A DNA stretch of 26,539 nucleotides, taken from positions 1 to 26,539 of the forward strand of contig CAZHST010000038.1 in NCBI GenBank assembly GCA_964535215.1, given 5' to 3'. Positions 15,193-22,833 of the stretch are shown piece by piece. This stretch comes from JACQHM01 sp964535215 (GTDB lineage: Bacteria; Methylomirabilota; Methylomirabilia; Methylomirabilales; JACQHM01). The notes beneath the pieces are model-generated. The model was given only the letters and a program-made list of their open reading frames with translations, was not told the DNA's origin and ran no database searches. The position numbers and the translations under genes are program-made. Each line of letters begins with the position of its first letter. Position 1 is the stretch's first letter.

Positions 15193-16632
15193 TCATCGCT
15201 TCCTGGACGGCCTTGGAGGCTCGATGCCAAGGGCCCGAAGCCGCTTCCGCAAGGTATTCCGGTTGATGCCGAGAAGCCTAGCCGCCTCCACCTGGTTTCC
15301 CCCCGTCCGGCGGAGAACCTCGGTGAAGAGCGGTCGCTCCAGGAGGCTCAAGAAATAGCTGTAGAGTTCACCCTCCTTGGCGGGTCGAAGCTTCTGAAGC
15401 AGGGCGGTGACCCCCTTGGCCAGCATCTCCTCCAGGCCCACGGCCTGCTCCGGCTCCCGACCGGTCAGAAGATGGGGCGGGAGATGTTCCGGAAGGATGA
15501 GAGGGGTCGTGGAAAGGACACAGGCCCTCTTCACCACGTTTTCCAGCTCCCTCACGTTCCCGGGCCAGGCGTACTTCAGGAGGAGCTCCAGGGCCTCAGA
15601 GGAGAAAACCTTCGGCTCCTCCCCATGCTCCTCGGCATACTGCCTCAGAAAGTGCCCCACCAGGAGGGGGATATCCTCCCTCCGCTCCCGCAACGGGGGG
15701 AGATGAATGGTTACGACATTCAGACGGTAGAAGAGATCCTCCCGAAAGGTCTTCCGGGCCACGGCGGCCTCCAGATCCTGGTTGGAGGCGGCGATGATCC
15801 GCACATCAACCGCAAGGGCGCCTTCTCCCCCAACCCGCTCGACCTCCTTCTCCTGGAGGACCCTGAGGATCTTTGTCTGGAGGGTGAGGTCCATGTCCCC
15901 GATCTCATCCAGGAACAGGGTCCCTCCATGGGCCAGCTCAAACTTCCCCCGTTTCAACGAGGTCGCCCCGGTAAAGGCCCCCTTCTCATGGCCGAACAGC
16001 TCCGATTCGAGAAGCTCCTTCGGGATGGCGGCGCAGTTCACCGCCACGAAGGGGCGGCCGAACCGCTTGCTATGATAATGGATGGCCCGGGCGATCAGCT
16101 CCTTGCCCGTCCCGCTCTCCCCCCTTAGGAGAACCGTGATGTCCGATGCCGCCACCTTGCCGACCAGCTTAAAGACCTCCTGCATGGCCGGGCTCTGGCC
16201 CACGACCCCCCCGAAGTCAAACTGCTCCCGTAAATTCTCCCGGAGCCTGACCACCTCATCGGAGAGGGCCTGAACCTGGAAGGCCCGCTCAATCTGAAGG
16301 AGCAGCTCCTCGACATCGAAAGGCTTCGTGATGTAATCGTAGGCCCCCCGCTTCATGGCCTGAACGGCTGCGGGGAGCGTGCCATAGGCGGTCATGATGA
16401 TGATGGGGAGTTCGGGCCTCGCTTCCTTGATCCTGGTCAGGGCCTCCAGGCCATCCATCAGGGGAAGCCGGAGGTCCAAAAGGACCAGGTCCACCGAGGG
16501 GTCCTGGGCCAACTTGACCCCTTCCCCGCCGTCCCGGGCCAGGAGGACCCGATAGCCCTCCCGCTCGAGGGCTTTCTTCAAGGTCCAGCGGATGCTCTCC
16601 TCGTCATCCACGATCAGGATCAGACGATTCAC
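15193..16632 (-). CDS. ntrC: NtrC-type sigma54-dependent response regulator
   Basis: A 479-residue regulator with three domains. The receiver (about residues 3-115) has D9/D10, the phospho-acceptor D53 (LLDLRLP) and K103 (TKPFD). The AAA+ domain has Walker A GESGTGKE (171-178), the sigma54-contact loop GAFTGA (218-223) and Walker B LFLDEIGD (239-246). A Fis-type helix-turn-helix near the C-terminus reads GGNQVEAARLLGINRNTLRKRL. The GTG at 16632 is preferred because GGGAGGGAGC precedes it and the receiver starts there. It overlaps the kinase gene by 29 bases, the usual ntrB-ntrC coupling. Nitrogen control is the likely role given the neighbours; other NtrC-family systems share this layout. Confidence 0.9.
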   Translation of the reverse strand: MNRLILIVDDEESIRWTLKKALEREGYRVLLARDGGEGVKLAQDPSVDLVLLDLRLPLMDGLEALTRIKEARPELPIIIMTAYGTLPAAVQAMKRGAYDYITKPFDVEELLLQIERAFQVQALSDEVVRLRENLREQFDFGGVVGQSPAMQEVFKLVGKVAASDITVLLRGESGTGKELIARAIHYHSKRFGRPFVAVNCAAIPKELLESELFGHEKGAFTGATSLKRGKFELAHGGTLFLDEIGDMDLTLQTKILRVLQEKEVERVGGEGALAVDVRIIAASNQDLEAAVARKTFREDLFYRLNVVTIHLPPLRERREDIPLLVGHFLRQYAEEHGEEPKVFSSEALELLLKYAWPGNVRELENVVKRACVLSTTPLILPEHLPPHLLTGREPEQAVGLEEMLAKGVTALLQKLRPAKEGELYSYFLSLLERPLFTEVLRRTGGNQVEAARLLGINRNTLRKRLRALGIEPPRPSRKR

Positions 16633-17764
16633 GCTCCCTCCCCCGGAGGAGGGGAAGGAGGACAAGAACGGTCGTCCCCTTCCCCCGTTGGCTGATGACC
16701 TCCATGGCCCCGCCGTGGTCCTCGATGATTTTTAAGGAGAGGGCAAGCCCTAACCCCGTTCCCCCTTCCTTGGTCGTGAAGAACGGTTCGAAGAGGTGGG
16801 CCTGGACCTCCGGGGGGATCCCCTCCCCCTGGTCGGTGATCTCCACAACCGCCACCGGGACGCCCCCGCACTTCGGCGAGAAGTGCTCGTAGCGGGTCCT
16901 GATCGAAAGGACCCCGCCCGAGGGCATGGCCTCGGCACCATTGCGAAGGAGATTCAACAGGACCTGCCGAAGGGAGGGAGGATCGGCCAGGACGGAGGGG
17001 AGCTGGGGATCGTAGAGCCGCTCCAGGAGGACCCCGCGTCCTCTCAGGGGCCCCTCCTCCAGGAGCAGGATCTCCTCCAGGAGCTGGTTGATGTTCAGAG
17101 GGATCAGCCTCGGTTTCCTGGGCCTGGCGAAGGCGAGGAGGCTCTCCACGAGGCCGCTTAACCGATCCACCTCCCTCACGATGACCGAGGTGTATTCCTT
17201 CAAGGCAGGATGGAAACCGACCTCTCCCTCCATAAGCTGGGCGGCCCCCCGGATCCCGGCAAGGGGGTTTCTGAGCTCGTGGGCCACCCCGGAGGCAACG
17301 GCGCCCAGGGCCGCCAACCGGTCTCTCAGGCGAAGTTTCTCCTCCAGCTCGCGGATCCGGGACAAGTCACGGACGACGAGGACGATCCCCCTGGCCTCGC
17401 CCCGGGCGTCGTAGAGGATGGAGGCGATAGCACTTAAGTGGATCCGACCTCCATCGGGGTGTTCGAGGGGGAGGTCAAAGTCGGCATGGTTCCTCCGCGT
17501 CTCCAAGGTTTTCTGGACAAGGGTCTTGAGGGGGGTCGCGTGGGGGAGGAGATCTGAAAAGATCTTCCCGGTGACGACCTGCGCCGAGAGGCCAAACAGC
17601 TCCTCCGCCGCCGGGTTGAGGAGCTGGACCTTACCCGAAAGGTCCAGGACAATGACCCCATCCTGGAGGCTCCCCAGGAGATCCTCATAGTAACCCTGGA
17701 GCGCTTCCAGCTTCCGCTCGAGCTGCTTAACTCTCCTCACCAGGCCTTTTGACTGCCTCTTCAC
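16604..17764 (-). CDS. ntrB: NtrB-type sensor histidine kinase
   Basis: A 386-residue cytoplasmic kinase with no membrane segment. A short coiled coil (about residues 8-30) leads into a PAS domain (about 26-137, SLQDGVIVLDLSGKVQLLNPAAEELFG). The phospho-accepting H162 lies in the H-box VAHELRNPLAGI, then the N-box NLLRNGAEAM and the ATP-lid motifs DQGEGIP and GGTGLGLALS. This is the NtrB architecture, and PII would be expected to modulate it. The start is GTG at 17764, the first in-frame start ahead of the coiled coil; the ribosome site is weak. It starts 108 bases after livF on the same strand, so it may share that transcript or use the local promoter. Confidence 0.88.
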   Translation of the reverse strand: MKRQSKGLVRRVKQLERKLEALQGYYEDLLGSLQDGVIVLDLSGKVQLLNPAAEELFGLSAQVVTGKIFSDLLPHATPLKTLVQKTLETRRNHADFDLPLEHPDGGRIHLSAIASILYDARGEARGIVLVVRDLSRIRELEEKLRLRDRLAALGAVASGVAHELRNPLAGIRGAAQLMEGEVGFHPALKEYTSVIVREVDRLSGLVESLLAFARPRKPRLIPLNINQLLEEILLLEEGPLRGRGVLLERLYDPQLPSVLADPPSLRQVLLNLLRNGAEAMPSGGVLSIRTRYEHFSPKCGGVPVAVVEITDQGEGIPPEVQAHLFEPFFTTKEGGTGLGLALSLKIIEDHGGAMEVISQRGKGTTVLVLLPLLRGRERESSDPDRG

Positions 17765-17788
17765 CGACCCTTGCCCTCACTTTGCCTT

Positions 17789-17817
17789 AGAGTAGCCTAT
17801 TTCCTCAGGAAAGACAA
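17789..17817 (-). promoter_or_regulatory. Candidate promoter with internal palindrome upstream of ntrB
   Basis: On the minus strand TTGTCT (17817-17812) and TACTCT (17794-17789) are separated by 17 bases, a weak sigma70-like match. The spacer contains the perfect inverted repeat TTTCC-TCA-GGAAA (17800-17812), a possible operator site. The predicted transcript start would lie about 18 bases before the ntrB GTG. Confidence 0.3.
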
Positions 17818-17872
17818 GCGTCGGGATGCCTGGAACGGTGGAGGTCTACGTGGCTTTTGTCTCTCACTCGGA

Positions 17873-18580
17873 CTAGGAGGCCAGGAGATAGGCCCGCTTG
17901 ATGATCTCGCTCTCTAAAAGCCTCTTCGTATCCCCCTCTTGGACAATGGCCCCCTTCTGGAGCAGATACCCCCGGTTAGCGATCTCCAACGTCATCTTGG
18001 CATTCTGCTCGGCGAGGAAGATGGTGGTCCCCTCCCGCTGGAGGCTTTTGATGATCTCAAACATCCGCTCGACCATGACAGGGGCCAGACCCAAGGAGGG
18101 CTCGTCCAAAAGGAGGAGCTTTGGACGGCTCATCAACCCCCGACCGAGGGCGAGCATCGCCTGTTCCCCTCCCGAGAGGGTCCCGGCCAGTTGTCCGGCC
18201 CGCTCCTTCAGCCTGGGGAAGAGCTGAAAGACCGCCTCCATCCGTTCCCTGATCGTCTCCTCTGCCGCCTCGTGATAGGCCCCAATCCGGAGGTTCTCCA
18301 GGACCGTCATCTTTGGGAAGAGCCGTCTCCCCTCGGGGACTACCGCGATGCCCAGGCGGACGATCGCGTGGGGCTTCAGGGTGTCAATCCGCTGCCCCAG
18401 GAAATGGATCGAACCCTCAGCCGGTTTGACCAACCCCATGATGGTCTTGATCAGGGTTGTCTTCCCACACCCGTTGGGACCGAGGACGCAGACAATCTCC
18501 CCCGCCTCGAGCTTCAGGGAGATCCCGCGGAGCATCGTGATCCCCCCGTAGTGGGTCGTCACATGGTCAAGCACCAGCAT
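17873..18580 (-). CDS. livF: Branched-chain amino acid/amide ABC transporter ATP-binding protein (LivF-like)
   Basis: A 235-residue ABC ATPase: Walker A GPNGCGKT (residues 34-41), Q-loop VVPEGRRLFPKMTV, signature LSGGEQAMLALGRGL (from 135) and Walker B LLLLDEPSLGLAP. EGRRLFPKMTVLENL and PSLGLAP are LivF hallmarks. The ATG at 18580 follows GGGAG on the minus strand; a TTG two codons earlier is less likely. It overlaps the end of livG by 14 bases. It is the last gene of the second transporter in this window. Confidence 0.9.
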   Translation of the reverse strand: MLVLDHVTTHYGGITMLRGISLKLEAGEIVCVLGPNGCGKTTLIKTIMGLVKPAEGSIHFLGQRIDTLKPHAIVRLGIAVVPEGRRLFPKMTVLENLRIGAYHEAAEETIRERMEAVFQLFPRLKERAGQLAGTLSGGEQAMLALGRGLMSRPKLLLLDEPSLGLAPVMVERMFEIIKSLQREGTTIFLAEQNAKMTLEIANRGYLLQKGAIVQEGDTKRLLESEIIKRAYLLAS

Positions 18581-19355
18581 GCCCAATCTCCCTTCCCAGA
18601 TAGGCCTCCCGGACCTCCTGGTTCCTCGCCACCTCTTCGAAGGTTCCCTCAGCGATCTTCCGGCCAGAGTTGAAGGCCACCACCCGCTCGGTCATCCCTC
18701 GGATGACAAACATGTCATGCTCGATGACGATGAGACTCAACCCTGGCCTCTCCTCCCTAATCTTTAAGAGATCCTCCAAAAGCTCGCGGGTCTCTTCGGG
18801 GTTCATCCCCGCCGTCGGTTCGTCCAGGAGCAGGAGCTTCGGTTCGGCCGCCAGGGCTCGGCAAACCTCCACCCTCCGGCGATCGATCTGGGAGAGCGTC
18901 GAGGCCCGCTCAAAGCAACGGGAGACAAGCCGGTCGTTGAACGTGCCAAGGAGGGCTAAGGCGACCTCGACATCCTGCCTGAGTTCCCTCCGAAACCGGT
19001 TTCTCCGCAGGAGGGCATCCAGGAACGATGGGGGCCGGCCCCGGTGTCTGCCGATCAGGACATTGTCCAGGATACTGAGCTCTAAGAAAAGTCGGCTGGT
19101 CTGGAACGTTCTGGCGATTCCTCGCCCGGCAATCTCATGAGGTTCCAGACCCAGGAGGCTTTCGCCTTCAAAGTCGAGGTCTCCGTGGGTCGGACGGTAG
19201 ATCCCTGTGATGAGATTGAAGAAGGTCGTCTTGCCGCTCCCGTTCGGGCCGATCAGGCCGACGGCCTCTCCCCGGGAGACCTGAAGATCGACCCGGTCCA
19301 CCGCCTTCAATCCCCCGAAGCTGATCGAGAGGGCCCTCACCTGGAGGACCGTCAT
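18567..19355 (-). CDS. livG: Branched-chain amino acid/amide ABC transporter ATP-binding protein (LivG-like) with degenerate signature
   Basis: A 262-residue LivG-type ATPase: Walker A GPNGSGKT (residues 36-43), GIARTFQTSRLF, Walker B LLLLDEPTAGMNPEE (from 174) and the His switch IEHDMFVI. The ABC signature is abnormal: the expected LSYGxQ-type sequence reads LSQID (154-158), losing the near-invariant glycine. The partner LivF has a normal signature, so the pair would form one canonical and one degenerate ATP site. The start ATG at 19355 overlaps livM by 4 bases. Confidence 0.9.
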   Translation of the reverse strand: MTVLQVRALSISFGGLKAVDRVDLQVSRGEAVGLIGPNGSGKTTFFNLITGIYRPTHGDLDFEGESLLGLEPHEIAGRGIARTFQTSRLFLELSILDNVLIGRHRGRPPSFLDALLRRNRFRRELRQDVEVALALLGTFNDRLVSRCFERASTLSQIDRRRVEVCRALAAEPKLLLLDEPTAGMNPEETRELLEDLLKIREERPGLSLIVIEHDMFVIRGMTERVVAFNSGRKIAEGTFEEVARNQEVREAYLGREIGHAGA

Positions 19356-20542
19356 CCCCCACCCTCCCGCCCGGGAAGGATCAGACCTCCCCCGCTCACC
19401 GTCAGGCCGTACCGCCGGACCCGAACCGGGACCAACCCCCTCGGTCGGAAGAGAAGCATGATGACAATGGTCACCCCATAGATCATGAGGCGAAAGTCCT
19501 GGAGGAACCGGAACTTCTCCGGGAGGACGACCAGCAGCGCCGCCCCTACGAGGACCCCAGGGATGCTATCCATCCCCCCCAAGATGACGATGCCCACCAT
19601 GATCAGCGAGTCCCCGAAGGTAAAGTTGGCTGGGGCGATGTACCCGACCATGACGGCGTAGAGGGCCCCGGCCAGGCCCATGATCAGGTTCCCAAGGGTG
19701 AAGCTCAGAAGCTTCCACCAGGCGGCATCAACCCCCAAGGACCTGGCGGCCGTCTCATCGTCCCTGATGGTGTTTAACACGAGGCCAAGCCAGGAGTTGT
19801 GGAGCCTGGACAGCAAGAAAGCAACCCCTCCCGTAATGGCAACGATGAGCCAAAAGAAGTTGGCGTGATACGGGAGGGAAAGGCCGAACAGCCGGAGGGG
19901 TCTCGTGAAGACGAGGCTCCCTACCGAAAGGGTTGGGATGTTCTTGATCCCCTGGGGACCCCCTGTCCACTCCAGGTTGTTGACCACCTGGGTGAAGATC
20001 ACCCCAAAGGCGATCGTCACCAGGGCCAGATAGTGGCCTCGTGTCTTCAGGATAGGGACAAACAGGAGGACACCGACCAGGGCTGACATGAAGGGGGCGA
20101 GGAGAAGGGTAAGGCCTACCGGGACATGAAACCCTGTCGTGAGGAGTCCGACGGTATAGGCGCCTACCCCGTAGAAGGCCGCGCCGGCCAGGTTCATCAG
20201 GCCCGTTGTTCCCAGTTGCAGGTTCAAGCCCAGGGCGATCAGGGCAAAAAGGGCAGCTAAGGTCAGGACGAAGATCCAGTAGGGACTCTTACGCATTACG
20301 AAGGGGAGCAGGACGGTGAGGACGACGAGCCCCAGGAAGGCCCCTTCCGGGGCGGCCTTAAAACCCTCGACGATCCCTCTCCAGATCTTCGGAAACCGCT
20401 TCATCCCATACGCGATAAGGCAGGCTGACAGGAGGAGGGTCGAAAGGGAAAGGGGATCTTCGGCCAGAAGGCCGGCGATGAAGAGGCCAAACCCGCCAAG
20501 CTCGACACCACCCACGAGGACGATCCTCAGGAGCCTCTCCAC
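19352..20542 (-). CDS. livM: Branched-chain amino acid/amide ABC transporter permease (LivM-like)
   Basis: A 396-residue inner-membrane permease. The N-terminal part has two or three extra hydrophobic segments (FGLFIAGLLAEDPLSL, then FLGLVVLTVLLPFVM) before the LivM core, which starts with ALIALGLNLQLGTTGLMNLAGAAFYGVGAY and contains ETAARSLGVDAAWWK, the loop that contacts the ATPases. It ends in a Gly-rich tail (LILPGREGGG). The GTG at 20542 is the first start after the livH stop and lacks a strong ribosome site, so the N-terminus is uncertain. It lies 12 bases after livH. Confidence 0.88.
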   Translation of the reverse strand: MERLLRIVLVGGVELGGFGLFIAGLLAEDPLSLSTLLLSACLIAYGMKRFPKIWRGIVEGFKAAPEGAFLGLVVLTVLLPFVMRKSPYWIFVLTLAALFALIALGLNLQLGTTGLMNLAGAAFYGVGAYTVGLLTTGFHVPVGLTLLLAPFMSALVGVLLFVPILKTRGHYLALVTIAFGVIFTQVVNNLEWTGGPQGIKNIPTLSVGSLVFTRPLRLFGLSLPYHANFFWLIVAITGGVAFLLSRLHNSWLGLVLNTIRDDETAARSLGVDAAWWKLLSFTLGNLIMGLAGALYAVMVGYIAPANFTFGDSLIMVGIVILGGMDSIPGVLVGAALLVVLPEKFRFLQDFRLMIYGVTIVIMLLFRPRGLVPVRVRRYGLTVSGGGLILPGREGGG

Positions 20543-20554
20543 CCGCGTACCCGC

Positions 20555-21478
20555 TTACACCCGTTCGGAAACCTTCTCCCCGAGAAGCCCCGTCGGTTTG
20601 AAGGCAAGGAAGAGGATGACCACGGTGAAGGCGAAGACCTCCTTAAACTCGGCCCCTCTGGGGAGGAGGGCCGACGCGAAGGTCTGCAGCAGCCCGAAGA
20701 GGAAGCCTCCAACGACGGCCCCGTAAAGGTTCCCCAGGCCTCCGATCACCGCCGCGGAGAACCCGACAATCCCGCCCATCAACCCCATGGTGAACATGAT
20801 CTCGCTGTAGTAGAGGCCGTGGAGGATACCGGCCACCGCCGCGAGGGCCGAACCCAGGAAGAAGGTGAAGTCCACCGTGCGATCCATGTCCACCCCCATC
20901 ATCATGGCCGCCTCGGCATCCTGGGCCACGGCCCGGATCGCCATCCCCAGCTTCGTCCGCGTGATCAGGAGGTTCGTCGCCCCAATGACCAAGAGGCCGA
21001 TGGCAAAGATGAGCATGTTATCGTACCTGATCACCACCTCCCCAACCTCTAGATACCCCGATGGGAAGAGATTGGGGAACCGCTTGGGGTCTGCCCCTCT
21101 GGGGTAAAACAGCATGACCGCCATGCGAAGGCTCAGCCCTAAGGCCATGGTCGCCAGGAGGACGATCAAGGGAGGGGAATGGCGGAGGGGTTTGACACAG
21201 GTCCGCTCGACCAGGACGCCCAAGAGCCCGGTGAAGGGGATGGCACCGAGGGCCACGAAGAAAAACATCCCTATCCCCTCAGGGAGACCGAGGGAGGCGG
21301 CCAAGGCGCTGAAGGCTAAAGCGGCAAAGGCCCCCAGCATGAAGATGTCACCGTGGGCGAAGTGGATGATGTCCAAGATCCCGAAGAAGAGGGTAAAGCC
21401 CACGGCGATCAAGGCGTACATGATCCCCAGCATGAGCCCGTTAATCAACTGCTGCAGGAGAATGGGGATGGAGAACAT
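20555..21478 (-). CDS. livH: Branched-chain amino acid/amide ABC transporter permease (LivH-like)
   Basis: A 307-residue permease with about eight membrane segments. It opens LLQQLINGLMLGIMYALIAVGFTLFFGILDIIHFAHGDIFMLGA, the LivH signature, and contains the EAA-like loop RAVAQDAEAAMMMGVDMDRTV. It ends KPTGLLGEKVSERV. The ATG at 21478 has no clear purine-rich ribosome site (CCCTCCC lies upstream on the minus strand), so translation may be coupled to the binding-protein gene that ends 9 bases before it. Confidence 0.92.
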   Translation of the reverse strand: MFSIPILLQQLINGLMLGIMYALIAVGFTLFFGILDIIHFAHGDIFMLGAFAALAFSALAASLGLPEGIGMFFFVALGAIPFTGLLGVLVERTCVKPLRHSPPLIVLLATMALGLSLRMAVMLFYPRGADPKRFPNLFPSGYLEVGEVVIRYDNMLIFAIGLLVIGATNLLITRTKLGMAIRAVAQDAEAAMMMGVDMDRTVDFTFFLGSALAAVAGILHGLYYSEIMFTMGLMGGIVGFSAAVIGGLGNLYGAVVGGFLFGLLQTFASALLPRGAEFKEVFAFTVVILFLAFKPTGLLGEKVSERV

Positions 21479-21487
21479 GGGAGGGAC

Positions 21488-22726
21488 TTAGGCCTGTTCT
21501 CGCCTGAACCGTTGCCCGGGCAGGATCCGCCGTCCCGTGGCGTATTCGGACTTCTGCCAGGGGACCCACTGGCCATCTTGGGCCACGTAGCAGGTGATCA
21601 AGGGGATGATGTTCTGACCATGCTCATCAAACCGGACCGGTCCCAGGATCGTCTCCTGTTTCCGCATCCGCTTTAAGGTCTTCGCCACCTTTGCCCGATC
21701 CGGCCCCACTTGTTCAATAGCATCCATCACCAGATGGGCCGCCGCATACGCAAAGGGTCCATAGGCCTCCCAGGGCTCCTTGAACCCCGCCTTCCGGTAG
21801 GCCTCGATGAACCGCCGCCCTTTCGGAAGATCCTCGGTCGGTGGGGCCTCGGCGAAGCAGTAGACCCCCTCGGCGCTCTCCCGGGCCTCCTGGAGGAAGG
21901 TCTCGCTCTTAATCCCCGAGGTCCCCTGGAACTGGGCCCTGATCCCCAGCTTGTCCATCTGGACCTTGATCCGGACCCCATCGGGGGTCAACCCCCCAAA
22001 GTAGATCACCTCAGGCTTCAAGGCCCTGATCCGCGTCAGCTCCGCCGTATAGTCCTGCTGGTCCTTGGCGGTCCCGACCTGGATCAGGACCTTCCCCCCG
22101 TTTCGCTCCACGGCCGGCACGAAGTACTTGGCATGGCTCCGACCATAGTCGGTCGTATCATGCATCACGGCGAAGGTCTTAAAGCCTAACCGCTTGACGG
22201 CAAACTCCGCCGCAAACGTATTCTGGATGTCCAGGGTGCCGTTGATCCGGGTGATCTCCACATAGTTATGGCCGTAGGTGATCTCCGGAAGGACAGCGCC
22301 CCAGACCATGGCGGGGAGGCCAAGTTTGTGGAAGGTATCCACGGTGGCAATGGCCACGACGCTACAGTAGTGGGCGACGGCGGCGATCACCTCAGGGTCG
22401 GATCCGGCCTTAAGGGCGGCCTGAACGCCCACCGTCGGTTTGCACTCATCGTCCAGGATCACCGGCTCGTACCGGTATCGGGCCTTCGGGTCGGCGTTAC
22501 GCTCCTGAAGGGCAAGGAGGAAAGAGTTCCGCCCCCCAAGGCCGTTGGAGGCCGTCCCCCCTGACAGGGGGCCAATGAAGGCGAGTTTGACGACCTTCTT
22601 CGCCCCCCACGCCGGCCTCGGCTTCCAGAAGAGAGAGTCGCCGAAGGCGGCGAGCCCCAGGCCTATGATCCCCCTGAGAAAACCTCGACGATTCACGACC
22701 ACGATGCCTTGAATCTCCTTTTCCAT
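21488..22726 (-). CDS. ABC transporter substrate-binding protein (LivK family) with Tat-type signal
   Basis: A 412-residue periplasmic binding protein. The ATG at 22726 is chosen because an AAAGGGGGGG stretch precedes it and a signal peptide follows; the frame is open further upstream only through unrelated DNA. The signal carries a twin-arginine motif (NRRGFLRG, R13-R14) followed by a weakly hydrophobic core and PAWGA near residue 42, so Tat export is likely. The mature part begins VVKLAFIGPLSGGTASNGLG, as in LivK/AmiC-type proteins, and contains HDTTDYGRSHAKYFVP and EAYGPFAYAAAHLVMDAI. The ligand cannot be read off: a branched-chain amino acid, amide or other small nitrogen compound is possible. 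It starts a livHMGF-ntrBC gene run. Confidence 0.9.
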   Translation of the reverse strand: MEKEIQGIVVVNRRGFLRGIIGLGLAAFGDSLFWKPRPAWGAKKVVKLAFIGPLSGGTASNGLGGRNSFLLALQERNADPKARYRYEPVILDDECKPTVGVQAALKAGSDPEVIAAVAHYCSVVAIATVDTFHKLGLPAMVWGAVLPEITYGHNYVEITRINGTLDIQNTFAAEFAVKRLGFKTFAVMHDTTDYGRSHAKYFVPAVERNGGKVLIQVGTAKDQQDYTAELTRIRALKPEVIYFGGLTPDGVRIKVQMDKLGIRAQFQGTSGIKSETFLQEARESAEGVYCFAEAPPTEDLPKGRRFIEAYRKAGFKEPWEAYGPFAYAAAHLVMDAIEQVGPDRAKVAKTLKRMRKQETILGPVRFDEHGQNIIPLITCYVAQDGQWVPWQKSEYATGRRILPGQRFRREQA

Positions 22727-22750
22727 GCGCCCCCCCCTTTCGTGGAGAAA

Positions 22751-22784
22751 ACTATACCACGATGACGATATTTGATCCATCAAA
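22751..22784 (-). promoter_or_regulatory. Candidate promoter and palindrome upstream of the livK-like gene
   Basis: TATAGT on the minus strand (22756-22751) is a good -10 box 25 bases before the start codon. No good -35 box is present; instead a perfect palindrome TTTGAT-CC-ATCAAA (22771-22784) overlaps the -35 position. That layout suits an activator-dependent promoter. The spacing differs from Fnr/Crp sites, so the regulator is unknown. Confidence 0.4.
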
Positions 22785-22808
22785 ACCAACCGCCCCCCTT
22801 CATCCAAA

Positions 22809-22829
22809 GAGCTAACGGCTGAAAGCTGA
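22809..22829 (-). repeat. Three tandem heptamers (TCAGCYN type) after the radical SAM gene
   Basis: On the minus strand TCAGCTT (22829-22823), TCAGCCG (22822-22816) and TTAGCTC (22815-22809) follow each other exactly in register. They begin four bases after the radical SAM stop codon. The central heptamer is identical to units at the end of urtC (8570-8590). Confidence 0.65.
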
Positions 22830-22833
22830 TCGC

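Noticed and set aside
22771..22784. TTTGATCCATCAAA as an Fnr or Crp site
   Set aside because: It looks like TTGAT-N4-ATCAA at first, but the central gap is two bases too short (GA-N4-TC instead of GA-N6-TC), so it is reported only as an unassigned palindrome.
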